Assembly: GCA_020746105.1 (NCBI GenBank)
Contig: CM036622.1
Coordinates: 10,233,487 to 10,297,486, forward strand
DNA length: 64,000 nucleotides
Source of the DNA: Trogon surrucura
Lineage: Eukaryota > Chordata > Aves > Trogoniformes > Trogonidae
Reading direction: 5' to 3'
In this document: positions 1-11,842 of the stretch, piece by piece
How the letters are laid out: the number at the start of each line of letters is the position of its first letter
Numbering within the stretch: position 1 is the first letter of the stretch
Program-made: the position numbers and the translations under genes
The notes under the pieces: model-generated
Told to the model about the DNA's origin: nothing
The model's input: the letters and a program-made list of their open reading frames with translations, nothing else
Database searches by the model: none

Positions 1-3000
1 CACCACGCACAATTCCTGTTCCCTGGCAGTAAGCAAGAATACTACCTGTGCCTTTGCAGATGGCTTGGGGGTGTATATATCTTCCTAAAAGCATGTAATT
101 TGTTTTCTTGGTGGAATGTATTTGCTGGAGATTTTCAACTGTCAAAACAACCCCTTCCCTAGCTCATGATCTCACCGCTGTGTACCCATTAGGCTCCTGT
201 CCAGCCCAGAAAGACCACGGTGACATTGCTGCGCACTGGCCTGTGCTCTCATGATGAAGCGCTAAGTTGAGGTTGGCTTGAGAGAGAGGCAGTCAGCTTG
301 GGGGAAACCTGGGAGAGGTTAGCATCAGAAATGTTTGTATCAGCTATTTCTGTGAACTAATGCAAAAACGAGGCTGGCTGGGTCGGGATTTGGCAGCTGG
401 GGTGAAGACGAGGGTAAAGAACTTGGAGCTTTTTTTCTTTTTTTTTTTAACTTTTACTTACATTAATGAAACAAGTGAGGTGGTTACTCTGGCTGGGATC
501 TTCCTGTTGGGAGAGGGATAGGGCAAAGAAAGGAAGAAAGCTGTACTTCTTAATCTGTTATGTTTGTGTTAAAATATATGCTCTCTGGCTCCAACTTGTG
601 TGGCAGGAACAAAGCCTTTTGGGGTAACACTACAGCATGTGGAGAAGATGTGGGACAGCTCTGTCACCAAGCCATGTGCCTGGCATTCAGTAAGCAAATC
701 ACATCCTCAGGACCGCGTGTGCCAGCAGGGGACTGGAAACGTAACTCATTTTTGAAAGGCATTTATACAAAACCCTACCAAAGCAGACTGTGCCATTCCC
801 TTCCCATCATTGGCTTCATTGACACTGGAGCTTTTTGATAAAGGGGTTGATCTGGAAAAAACAACATTTGTTAGACCTGGAACAATTTTCCATTTGGATT
901 GGTCTCCCAGCTGAAAAGTGATTTTTGTGAAGGGGGAAGGAAAAGAAAATGTTTTGAAATAGTCAAAGGATACCATGTCTGTGATTTCTGAACAATAAAT
1001 TAATTTTCTGTTTCAAAAGAATATTTCTTGTTTGGGAAATATGTGGTATTGAAAAAGAAGTCTATCTTAAAAGATATTAACATTTGGAAGTAACCAAACA
1101 TGGGCTTTATTAACCAATCTTAATAAAAGAAGTATCATTTCTATCTTTAATTTTGTTGCAGAATATTTTTTTCTGGTTTTGACTTCTAGTCCTGATTTAG
1201 GAAGGGCAGGAAAAAATGTCAAAATCTCTGTGAATATTTTCATAAGAGCTGGGGAGAGCATTTTTCCCACACAGCTCTACGATCAAACCCTTCAGTTGCC
1301 AACAGATTACTGATTAGGCTTTCCTGCCCTTGACTTGGGATCATCATGTTGCAGATCACTTGGGGACAGAGCAAAAGGCACCTCTCATCATGCTGTTAAT
1401 GATGTTTTTCCACACAGAGAGCAAGTACATTCCCAAGAAATGTCTTAAATGAAAGACTCCAAAATAAAGAACAAAAGTGGTGTTAGTAACCCCTGGCTTT
1501 CAACCTCTGTGAATTATGTCTTCAGATATCATGAAACTGGCTTTAAAATTGCATGAATAAAAAATGAGTTGAAATATTTAACTTGCCGTCTTACTTATTT
1601 TCTAAATTAGATGTTGATTTTCAAGCTTTTCAGTAGGCCCGCCAGCAGCAGAAGGCAGGAAAGCTGTGTCACGTGGAAAGTAGCTAGAAGAATCGCAAGA
1701 GTCCGAGCAGATAGGGCTGCAGAGGCAAGTGTGCAGGAGGAGGGAAGAGGACCTCTGTAGGCATTACTCTGCAGCAGTAGCCATCATTTAGGTGTTGAAC
1801 AGCTCTCTTTGACATCTGGCCCTCCTAAACAGGCAACCTTCTCGAAGAGTGTACCTTAGGGTATCTCCCAGAAGCATGGACACCTCAAGACGGAAGAATG
1901 AAAAACCTCCAACAGAGGATGCCCCATGCAAAGGCTGTGTTCCCAGCCCTTCCCTGCATCCCATTTTGCTCATTTCTGAAAATTATGACAAAGAAGTCTT
2001 TGCCCAGAATAGGTCTGGTGTTAGTGAAAAATGGGTTGTGACAGTGACTCTCAAGCCAGGTATTTGTTCTGGCTTTTATCGTGACAGTGTAGAATAAAGA
2101 TTCACTCAGGTCTAAGCTGTGAAAATAAAAGGGGAAGGAGGCAAGCCTGAGACACCTGCACTTGTATCTTGTCTCAGCCATTTTATCTTCATTCATAAGA
2201 GAGCAGAGCTGTGGGGACCCTTGTGGGATCCTTGGTGATCTTAGTGCTGCTCTGTACTAGATCAGAGCATGCAGTAAAACTGGCCTATAGCAGTAACAAA
2301 CGAATCTCACAGGTATTTAGCCTGCACCTAAGTCTTAATTTTGTTCACAAAACACTCTACTAGCCTATGACCTTCTTCAAGACAGTCTAAAGGATCAGAT
2401 CTTCCTTCCCTTTCTATTATAGACCAGGAGAAGAGATGCTAACAGCCTCCTGTGTACTACAGTGAAAGGCAACTGACACAGGAAGTGTGGAACCACAGGA
2501 AAAAGTGAAGCCACCACTTTTGCAAAGGGAAACGCCATTTTGCTGTTTGCTGAAGCTTGCTATTGCTGTTTTTGAGTCAGGGTCTTTTGTCTCTTCAGCC
2601 TTTTTGGAAAGTAAAAGAATAAAAATGTAGCAGTTGTTTAAAAAAAGCTACAATTTGCTGTAATGGAGCATGGTCACTCATCTTCATTTTTAATTAAGTT
2701 CCAGATCCAGGAAATCCATTCATCACAGTTCTGGAATGCTGGAAAGCTCACTGAGGAACTACAAAGGGCAGGTAAAGCAAAAGCATTTAAAATAGTTGCA
2801 GATGAGCTGATAAGAGGCTCAAAGAAACAGTTAAATTTGTGTGCAGATAACTCAACCACAGTATCTGGAATGTATAAACATAGCACTTTTTTTTTTCTTC
2901 TGGCCTTAAAATTTGATCCAAGTCTGGGAGTTAAAAAGTCCCATTTTGTGTAATCAGGTTCTGGTTGAACATGATTGCTGAATTATTTTAAATTGAAGAC

Positions 3001-4985
3001 ACATGTCTGGATGTTGAGTTCTGTATATTATTCCAGGATGGTGTCCATTAGGTCTTATCCACAGGGGCTATCTTCATTCCTTATGCATCAGGATTAGCAA
3101 ACGGTGTATCATGAATATGGAGACAGTGAAAAGAATGTGGTACTAGTTAAAGGGTGATTTTGGAAATTATCTTGCATGTATTATTCAGAACTTTTCAGTC
3201 TCTCTTGCATAGAGTCCCTACGGCTGTTTAAAAGTGTTATTTTAAAACACGCTCTTATAAGACATTTGCATTCTTTCATTTTGAGTCTTGGATTTAGCAA
3301 TGAAACAATGTTTGCCTTAACCCCTTGTCAGTCCTAAAACATTCTCAAGAGTATGAGTTGTTCATCTAATGGTTGTATTGCCATATGCTGTCCTTCTATA
3401 ATAGATCTGCCCCTGACCCCTGTGTTTTTATATTGCTACTTTTACTGGCAGATGGACCATTACATAAATTGAAACGTATTTTCATGGATATTCCCAGTGG
3501 TAAGAGAGTATTGTCTCATTAGCTCCATGGGGAAAACAGTGCAAGCCCAAAGATGAGTAACTCACCTATCCATATGGCAGGTGAAAAGAAGCATCCTTAT
3601 AGTGTATGTTAAAGGCAATGTTGCCTCATCGATTACTGGAAGATCCAAGTTCTGAGGTTGTATTTTTCCCTTCTGGGCTGTCCAAATCCTTGTGTATCTC
3701 CCTGACACCTTCTAAATGACTGGACTGGGTGCCCTTGCAGCGCTGTGCCACAAATCAATCACTGCAGGATGCTCTGCCCTCACCTTTTTCCTACTGCATT
3801 TCCCTACACAGAACTCCTGCAGGGAAAATCTCTCACAGTTTTCTGTCTACCAAAATTTATTTTTTTTTTTAAAATCAAACCAAAATTGTCAAAAAGAATA
3901 CTGCCCCTGTCATTCATGTATTTCAGTTATCCCATGTTTGTAACAACTGTAATGGGAATCTTATCCATTCCTTAATCAAAACTATTTGAGAAATTATATC
4001 GCACAACTTCTTCACAAGGGAAAACACTTTTGTCAGTATGTGGAAGACTTGACGAGAGAGTCAACAGTAATTCTGATATAACATTTTGTGAAAACTGAAA
4101 GATGTCCCAAAGGCCTGCAGAGGTGAAGTGGCCACAAAACTGAATACCTCTACTCACTGCAAAATGCCTTCCTCAGTTTTCAGCCCAGGAAAGAACAGAG
4201 TTAGTTGTGCAGATGGGTTTTGTGATTCCATCGTGATGTTATCTCCATACACCACCTCCCTCCCGCCTTTCTTCCCTGTTTAACCAGGGTAAATCTGCTG
4301 GGCTTTAAATCTTTCTCAGCCAGGAGGAGTTCTGAAAGGACGAAAACAGCTGGAAAACACATCCATGCCTCCTGCAAAGGTATGTGCCTTAAATATTACT
4401 GCAAGGCGCAGCATCATTTTCCAAAAATCTCTCACTCTCTTAAGTAACACACAACCTATTGTTCTGAGCTGAGCGAAGGTGGAGCTGGCAGCTGACATGT
4501 CTGAGGTCATTCGATAAATGGGTGTAATGAAGTAGTCATGGCTAATATGTGCTATAAGTTTAATATGAACCTGAAAATCCCACAGAGGAGACATAATATC
4601 TTTTAAAAATAATACTGCAGTAATGACTCCAAATCCTACAGCTTACAATAGTGTTTAACTGTTTTGAGCAATTATCATGATATTATTTCAGGGATTTTCA
4701 TTACAGTAGATACATTAAAATTACATTAAAGCAGATAGTTGCCAGACTTTGCTGATGCCTTTCTAAGAAATACACAGCAGACACTTGTGAAAGCACTTGC
4801 CTCTGCCACATGCAAATGAGTAATTTACAATATGGCTGGAGATGACAGCTTTAATTAGATTTGTTTCTGGGAGCTCATTCTTGTAGCTAACCTTGGGCTG
4901 GAAATGGCATGGGCACTCATTTGTGTACTGCTTAGGACAAGGATCTGGGAACAGCCTTTTTTTCTGGTGTGGCTATAAAAGCAGG
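1..4985. other. Unique non-coding DNA, no gene recognised
   Basis: No exon, RNA gene or recognisable repeat was seen. Open frames are short and of arbitrary composition; the longest is 96 codons at 2663-2953 (+), with no motif and no flanking splice or promoter signal that I trust. A T-rich tract lies at about 430-448. AT-rich stretches at 1000-1200 and 4600-4860 have ordinary intergenic texture. Confidence 0.6.
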
Positions 4986-5058
4986 TAAATATCATCTTAC
5001 CTCTGCAAGTCAGGAAATTAAGGCCCAAAGGTGTCGCGTGCCTTGGACACACCAGCTG
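4986..5058 (-). mobile_element. MIR/core-SINE-like ancient fragment
   Basis: Read on the plus strand, this segment resembles the reverse complement of the MIR core: a GGAAA-TTAAGGCCCA block, then a degenerate match to the part that normally reads CTTGCCCAAGGTCACACAGCT (here CCTTGG-ACACACCAGCTG). The match is by eye, has several mismatches and covers about 70 bp. MIR-type core-SINEs predate the mammal-bird split, so relics in birds are expected. An L2 tail sharing similar sequence is an alternative. Confidence 0.5.
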
Positions 5059-5940
5059 TCTTATACAAATAGAGTTAGATCAAAAGCAGAGGCTCATGCT
5101 GTGACCTGATCTGTCCAGCTCAGTTGTCTTTTTGTCTCTTATCTTCCTCAATAGCATCACTATCACACTGCTGAGCACCTCCACAGCGCTACCAGCTGTG
5201 CTTTCAGGCCAGATGTGGGAAAGAGGCACTGTGTAGCTTTCTCCAGCCCTGGGTACCACAGGACTTTGGTGCGTGAATCCCCTCCACCGTGCTTCCCCGG
5301 TGAATATGCAAGTTCCCATGTCTCTCCAAAGGCTGCTCTGCCCATTCCTAAGCTGGGTGGATCCCCAAGCCCTCCTGCTCTCTTGTCCTCCAGGACATCT
5401 TCCTGAAGAACCAGGCTGCTGCCTGCATCAGCCTTAATCCTTGAAGTCACAGCCATGCTATACTAAAAAATCCCAAACAAACCCAGAAACAATTATCTCA
5501 AAACAATATCAAATATTCCTTAAATGGGTAAACAAGAAGGGAACAAACTGCAATTTACTACATTAGGGTCCCACATTAATACTGTTTTATATTGATATAG
5601 ATGAGTATTCACACAGGGTCCAAATGTGCTGGTTGACTCAAATTAGTGTAGGGGCCTGGATCTGACAAGTTCACTGTCTAAAATTTAAACATGAGATAAA
5701 CAAGTGAGAAGGAACATGAATAAATGGGACACATATTCTAATTTCATTGACAGGACCATACAGAGTCTTTTCATGTGGGCTTGGAACAAAGAGGTCTCTC
5801 TCACAATGGGATAAGGTGATTGGAAGGGCATTTGGTGGCACATCCATGGTCCAGCCAGGGTGTCACCCTTCCTGACCAAACACGACTCATCCTCCGTGCT
5901 TTTTGCATATGGGTGGACAAGAGAAGGGGTGTCATATGTT
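5059..5940. other. Non-coding, nothing recognised
   Basis: The part from 5170 to 5450 is somewhat richer in G+C and therefore has open frames on both strands (for example 5163-5456 minus and 5215-5406 plus). They overlap each other and show no conserved motif, so they are treated as chance. The remainder is AT-rich with no visible repeat. Confidence 0.55.
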
Positions 5941-6036
5941 TATATTTTCTTATATATATATATTTATATGAACAACTGTGTGTGCATTCCTGTGTGTATG
6001 TACATATGTGTGTATGTATACACATTTATAAATATA
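5941..6036. repeat. (TA)n/(TG)n-rich simple repeat
   Basis: A TA run (5951-5963) is followed by interspersed TGTG and TATG units to about 6036, including TGTGTG, TGTGTGTATG and ATGTGTGTATG. It is an imperfect compound microsatellite; the open frames crossing it have biased Tyr/Ile/Val composition and are artefacts of the repeat. Confidence 0.75.
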
Positions 6037-8705
6037 CAGTACAACTGTATGAATTAATTGAGCTAGATTCTGCAGCTGCTTTGTTCGGAAAACCATCACC
6101 CCAGATCCATCAGCACTGACATGTTTAGAGTGAAACAGTATCTGTGCAGTAAAAACATTGAATATTGCCTCTTTATAAAAAATTTTCCCTTTGCCATGCT
6201 GTATGACATACAGCATTGTAGAATGAAATCATGTCTCTTTCATTAAAAAGTCTCAAAACTGGTAATCCCTAGTAATTGCACGGGAACTGTTCATTCATGT
6301 GATTTTTAGCACCACTTTTGCAAAAGAAGTTGAAAATCCACTCAAAACCAAGCACGTCTTTGCCATCCTAATATTTTATAACTGGTGTGTGTGATTCCTA
6401 TACATATTCAATGAAAGTTTTCTTTTTTTGCCCTTGCAAGTCTTAATCTCAGCTAACTCTTGCCTTGTTAACAAGGGACATCATTTCATGCTACAACCGA
6501 CACACAGATCTTTTCACCTGGGAGTGAGGTCCAAGCCTTGTAAGAAGGATCAGGAGCTGGATGATGCTGGCTGCACTCAAACTGCCGGCAATCGCTACCT
6601 GAGATGCAGCTCCTCTCTCTGTAGAGTTTTTGCCGTCTGGCAGATCTAGCCGGGGAGCTCACCGTAGGTGCCACGACAAGCATGTGGGGTTGAGCAACTG
6701 GAGCTGACAGCCTCAGTGCAGCTCAACGATGTGTCTCTTTCCCTGAAAAATCCCTTCGCTGAGATTGTCCTGACTCACTCCTCCTCACTTCCAAAGCGTC
6801 CCCTGGGCACAAAGAACACCAGAAAAAAAGGCAGGATTTCAGAAAAACTCTCCCTGCTCAAACTCAGGCCCATGCACTCTATTTGTTGGTGATGTTTCTT
6901 ATTCCTGAGTAAGCCAACTGTGTCCCTGATGCTGTTCATCAGATGGGCAGGCAGAAGAGGACTTTTCAGGAAGATAGACTGTTATTCTCCTTATAACATC
7001 CCCTCGAGGGAGATGGGGTTGTTTCTGGCCCCTCAGGACACCTAGGCCCACTGAGGATGTGCAGGCGATGTCTGGTTGGCAGTGCTGGTCATGAAACACC
7101 ACTGTCTCCATTATTAAATTGTTAGTGCAATCCCCATCCAAATATCCCGTTCACATACGATTCCTTGGCATGGGTCTGGAACTGTTCCAAGAAGGCAGCT
7201 TAAATGTAGTCATCCTTTTTTAAAGGCAAAAATGTCCACTTTTCATCCGAGTTCTCAGTGTCGGAGGGCGCTGCTGAGCAGATCAAACCCGCCAGGATGC
7301 GCTGGGGTCTGTGGTGCATTGGCCCTCATTTCCTCTGGACCTTAAAATATCTCCTCACTAACAGTCAGAAAATGTGGAAAAATAATTTCAAGAGACATCA
7401 TCAGCTTAATTATAGGCTTAGTAAGTGTAGCACCAGTCGTGTTTGGGACATTTTACCTGCTCCTGTATGACTTGAGCTGAAAATGTACAAGTGTGCTTTA
7501 GTATCAGATTGCTTTGATAGCACACAGCATAGGTGATAACACACAGATCTTACAGGGGAAAAAAAAAAAAAAGGGTTTCAACATTTCCTTTATAAATACA
7601 TAAATAAATAAATATGTACACTTGTGCTGTTCAGGAAGATAATGAAGATGCTAATTATTTCAGTAACTTACTTCGCTTCTAAAACATTGTTGTCTCTGGA
7701 GATGTTCTCTTGTTTTATAGACTATCCTGTTCCTGCTCCTGTTTTTGCTGTTTTGGTGGAAAACAAGGTCAAGTTTCTGCACTCTCACAGGTCAGGCAGA
7801 ATGGCGGGAAGACAGGAAACACAGGGAGAGGAGTTACAGAAGAGTTCAATAAGCAAAACAGGATATATGGTTCTGCAGAAAGTTTTTTTAAATCCTGCAT
7901 TTTTATTCATCAATTATCACAGACTTTCCAAGTAAAAAAGGTTTGTGTCTACCAGCAGCTCATTACCAACTCTGTAAAAGACCCTTATTCACCAGGTAGT
8001 GTAATAGTGTGAAAAGTCACATTTTAAGGTTATTCTGCTCAGCAGAAATTCTTATCATCATCTGACTGTGTTTCACTGAGCTCTACAGAATAAAATGTAG
8101 CAGAGACATACAGCAGCTCTCACTCTGTGAAGCTCCTGGAGAATTAGTGCCAGGACAGTGCAGAAATGGTGCAGAACTTTCCTCCTTCAAGCAGCAAGGA
8201 CCTTAGCTGAAGTGCATTGAAGTCAGATGGTTTCTGTTTCCGTGGGTTTTGAATTCAATCTCAATCTCCTCCTCATGCTTCTGCGAATGACTGCATATAG
8301 CACATCTGCCTGCAAATCTCTGGCCTTAAGCACAGGAAATGTTTCTTGCCCTACATTTTGGGATCTCCTAACAATACAAACTAGCTCTGGAGTATGAATG
8401 TGTGTGTTTTGATTGAAGGCTAAAATAATGTAATTAGCATTGAGGAATCCTGCAGAAATCCAAATGGGAGCTGGCTTTGTGTATACTGAAGACCCTTAAA
8501 AGTCTATGGAAACTCTGAAAATGTATTGTCCATCTTCCCTCACATCCCAGAAACATGAGTCCTAGTTAGAAGGTCAGGCCTATAAAGAAACATTTTGACT
8601 GTCCAGATACAAGAGTTAAACTCCCTGCCCCTGGCTGATTTAGCTATGTTGGCCAATAAGAAGGGGAAAAAAACCCTACCAAACAAACATGTGGTAAACA
8701 ATGAA
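6037..8705. other. Non-coding, nothing recognised
   Basis: No gene found. A 14-base A run at 7559-7572 is followed 18 bp later by a short TAAA/TAAATA-rich stretch (about 7590-7615). This could be the A-rich end of a very old retroposed sequence, but nothing recognisable lies upstream. The 6440-6900 part is slightly richer in G+C without a coding signature. Confidence 0.55.
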
Positions 8706-8709
8706 ACCA

Positions 8710-8880
8710 GCAAAAGGCTGCCTTTTGCCAGTGTAAATTAAGTCATCCCAAGAGGTGGTCTAAATATGCAAGCAGAAAAACTCCTTTTGCCAATATAAGC
8801 TGTATCTCCACAGGGGGGCTTTGCTGCTTTTGCTGGCAAAGCTTTTATAGTGTAAACCAGGGCTGCTGATACTGCCTTGT
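8710..8880. mobile_element. Ancient MITE-like repeat fragment (tentative)
   Basis: The block contains TTTTGCCAGTGTAAA near its left side, TTTTGCCAATATAAGC in the middle, and CTTTTGCTGGCAAAGCTTTTATAGTGTA on the right, so the same GCCA/TGGC-centred motif recurs in both orientations. It recalls old amniote non-autonomous DNA-transposon repeats with text like 'GCTGGCAAAGCTTTT...GTGTAGACCAGGG'. The family name cannot be given from memory with confidence, and the boundaries are approximate. Confidence 0.4.
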
Positions 8881-11530
8881 AAGCAGAGCTGAAAAAAATA
8901 ACGTACAATTATCATTCCTTTTGTCTGCCTGGAGTGGTCATTTCTACCCCTCAACTGGACGCTGGTGAGCCTCATACACGCAGGTCAGGATTCAGATTGC
9001 ATATTGCGTGCAGTGGGCAAGGGGAGGGCATGGTAAAAGAGCAGGAAAAGCCCAAAGTGAGAATAAAATGATAAACCAGTGGTCATTTCTCAAAATGCTA
9101 ACCAGTCATCCATGTGTTTGCAACAGGGTTTGTATAGCCGAGGCCAGTCATAAAAATATGCTGTAAATGTATCATTGTAGTTAAAGTGATGCGATTCCAT
9201 GGGTGATACAGTTGCTCCTCCTTAAAAATGCTACGAATGTCAGCTGAGGAACAGAATTTCTTTGGCTAACCTGGATAAACTGATATAAAAACTTTGTTTG
9301 ATCAACTATAAACGTTTATAAAGCTACCAGGTTGAGAAGTCTAATCCTCCCTTGCTTTTCCTTTGTCAGCCATAAACCTAGCTATGCCATGTAGCCATGT
9401 ACCTGGCTATACCTGACTCAGGATGGTCAGGGCTGTTCTTGTTCCAACACAACTGACATGGATTGATGACCACACACATCTAAAACAGTAAAATCCAGGT
9501 CTGATTTTGTAAAGCAGAGTCCTCACATCTCTGCATAACCTAGACTACCTTGAAAAGCTTAGAAAAGAAAAATTTATACTTCTGAGAAAACAATATGGGA
9601 CCTGTCCTATAGACCTGATCCTCTGACTTTTGGGGAGAATCTTGCTTCAGCTTGTGCAAAAAGAGCCAGCAGAATATAAGAAGGACAAAGTGCAGATTTG
9701 AGCCCAATTTTAGACCAACATATATCAGTGATTTCACATGATGTAATTGCAAGGAGCTGGTGTAGAAGTTGTGGCATAGTATTTGAAGAGATGATTCCTG
9801 CAGCCTTGGGCTGGATAAGAGTCAGGAAAGCACATTCTGCATACCAGGGGATCACCAAATGGTGATGCACATGAGCAAATATTTAGCAACCTGCCTCCCT
9901 CTGAGAAAAATATCAGCTGAAGCTAAGGCAGAGTTTCTCTTGAATATACAAAAAGAGAGATGAAACAAACTAAAAAACTCATGCTAGGTTGGGTAGCTGG
10001 GCTGTGCCAGGACAGAAAGCAGCCCAGAGTGACCCCGAGGAAGAGGAGAACGCCGTAAGAGCACAGAAACAAAGATACAAGCTCCTCATATACCAGCCAA
10101 GGAAAAGGAGGTGGCGGCATCATGCACGTTTCTTTGTTGCTTTAACAAGCAAAGAGAGGTGAGCCATGTCTGCATCAGGTGATAATATTCAGTTGCAACC
10201 AATTTATTTACCATATTTCAGTTTGCATGCAAGAAATGATTAATTGTGATGATGCCTAGCAATTATATAGCATGTTGCCTCTTCGGAGCCTTACACATAC
10301 GATAAGCAGGTGTGAGCAATTTGCCATTGTAGTGGGTGTCTGTAGCTAGGGCCATTCTTTACTGTTAGCACTGAAATGAGTTGCCCGCATACATTAAACG
10401 GTGCAGTACTAATCACATCTCCCTTTTTACCTCAGGTTTGGTTGATGACCCGTAAGAACCATCTGTACGTTTGAGATTCAGAGTGTGAAAGCCAGGGATT
10501 GTGGATGATGGGTTAGTGGTCTCGGATGTCCTCCACATTTTGTGTAGCCAAGGGAGACCCCATGGCTGCTCTGTAAATGCCAGCTCTGCATCTTGTAGCT
10601 TTATGTTCTGCCTCACACCACCCAAAGCATCCCTGGGAAGCCCCACAGTTCACACATGCCAGGATGCTTGTTCCTCCTGTTTAGAGAAGCCAAGGGGAGC
10701 ACAACCCATCACAACCCAAAACAGTGGGCACCACAGTCTCACCTTTTGTTCTGCCCCCTCCTTCCCCCTCCCAGATGCCTGTGTGGCCCTGCAAGGGAGC
10801 AGGTCTCCTTGTCACAGCACCTTGTGCCTGGGAGTGTTGTAGTGATGGAGAAGGGGAGGACCCCACTGGAGGTTTCAGGCAGAGCAACCCACAAGGCTGC
10901 AGGAGCACACTACCTTGCCAAAGGAGAATGCTGCTGGGAGCATCAAACAACAGCTGAAAAGGATCTCAAGGGGATGATAATAGACTATTTTTATTTTATA
11001 AAATATACAGAACAACAATAAATTCATGTGGAAGCTGATGTTTGGAAAAATCAGTCTCAAATGCAGGTGCAATTTTTGCCTCACCTCTGCCTGCACCTCT
11101 GCTCCCTGGGTTGTAGTATGGAAGAGATGGTTTCTGAGGCACAGCTACAAATTTCACACCCATGGTAGCAAAATTTGCCCCCACAGACTGGAAGATCAAT
11201 GCACAGATGCACAGAAAATGCCCACCCTGTCTGTAAAAATGCTCATGGCACTAAAGAATTAAACCTAGAAGGGAAAGAAAGGTCAAGCAAAACCCTATTC
11301 CTTCTAAATTTAAAATAAAGAAAATAGAGTCTTAAACATGGGACATATATGTCAGAGCCAGGGGTAGATGTTTTAGATGTCTCTAGCTTACTCTCCATTA
11401 GCTGCAGACTGCAGCCTTGAAGAATTATGGGCAACATAAGCAGAAAATAAATACAAAAGGTGTTTCAGTCCAATGTAATTAAAAGGCCTATTACCATGTA
11501 ATCTCCCTTCCAAGGAAATATACGGTATCT
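8881..11530. other. Non-coding, nothing recognised
   Basis: The subregion 10490-10960 is the most G+C-rich part of the first 11 kb, and frames of 77-121 codons are open there on both strands. They overlap one another, share no residue pattern with a known domain and are best explained by low stop-codon frequency. At 10255-10310 there is a weak resemblance to ancient amniote repeats of the 'ATATAGC...CTTTACA' type, too degenerate to call. Confidence 0.55.
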
Positions 11531-11842
11531 CTGGAGGCCGTATAAGGGTGTCAAAACAGTCTAATGCAATGAGGCATCTTAGGGTTTTGAACCACCCTCT
11601 GTGTTTCTCCCCTTCATTGAATGCCACTTCTGCTCAGCTTCTCTTGCTTGAGTGCATGCTATCAGGAAAAAAACTCCATGAGAAAACTGGAGGCTGTATA
11701 AGGGTGTCAAAACAGTCTAATGCAATGAGGCATCTTAGGGTTTTGAACTACCCTCTGTGTTTCTCCCCTTCATTGAATGCCACTTCTGCGCAGCTTCTCT
11801 TGCTTGAGTGCGTGCTATCAGGAAAAAAACTCCATGAGAAAA
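11531..11842. repeat. 156-bp tandem duplication (two units)
   Basis: Unit 1 spans 11531-11686 and unit 2 spans 11687-11842. The units begin CTGGAGGC(C/T)GTATAAGGGTG and end CCATGAGAAAA. By eye I find four single-base differences (C/T near the start, C/T in the ACC(A/T)ACC region, T/G before CAGCTTCTC, A/G in GAGTGC(A/G)TG), about 97% identity, so the duplication is recent. Because 156 is a multiple of three, one plus-strand frame (11548-11880) stays open through both units and would encode a repeated 52-residue block. No known domain is visible, and I do not regard it as a gene. Confidence 0.93.

Noticed and set aside
2663-2953. 96-codon frame of fairly protein-like composition
   Set aside because: No homology recognised, no exon signals; kept only as unannotated sequence.
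10255-10310. Weak similarity to ancient amniote repeats of the 'ATATAGC...CTTTACA' type
   Set aside because: Too few matching positions to support by eye.
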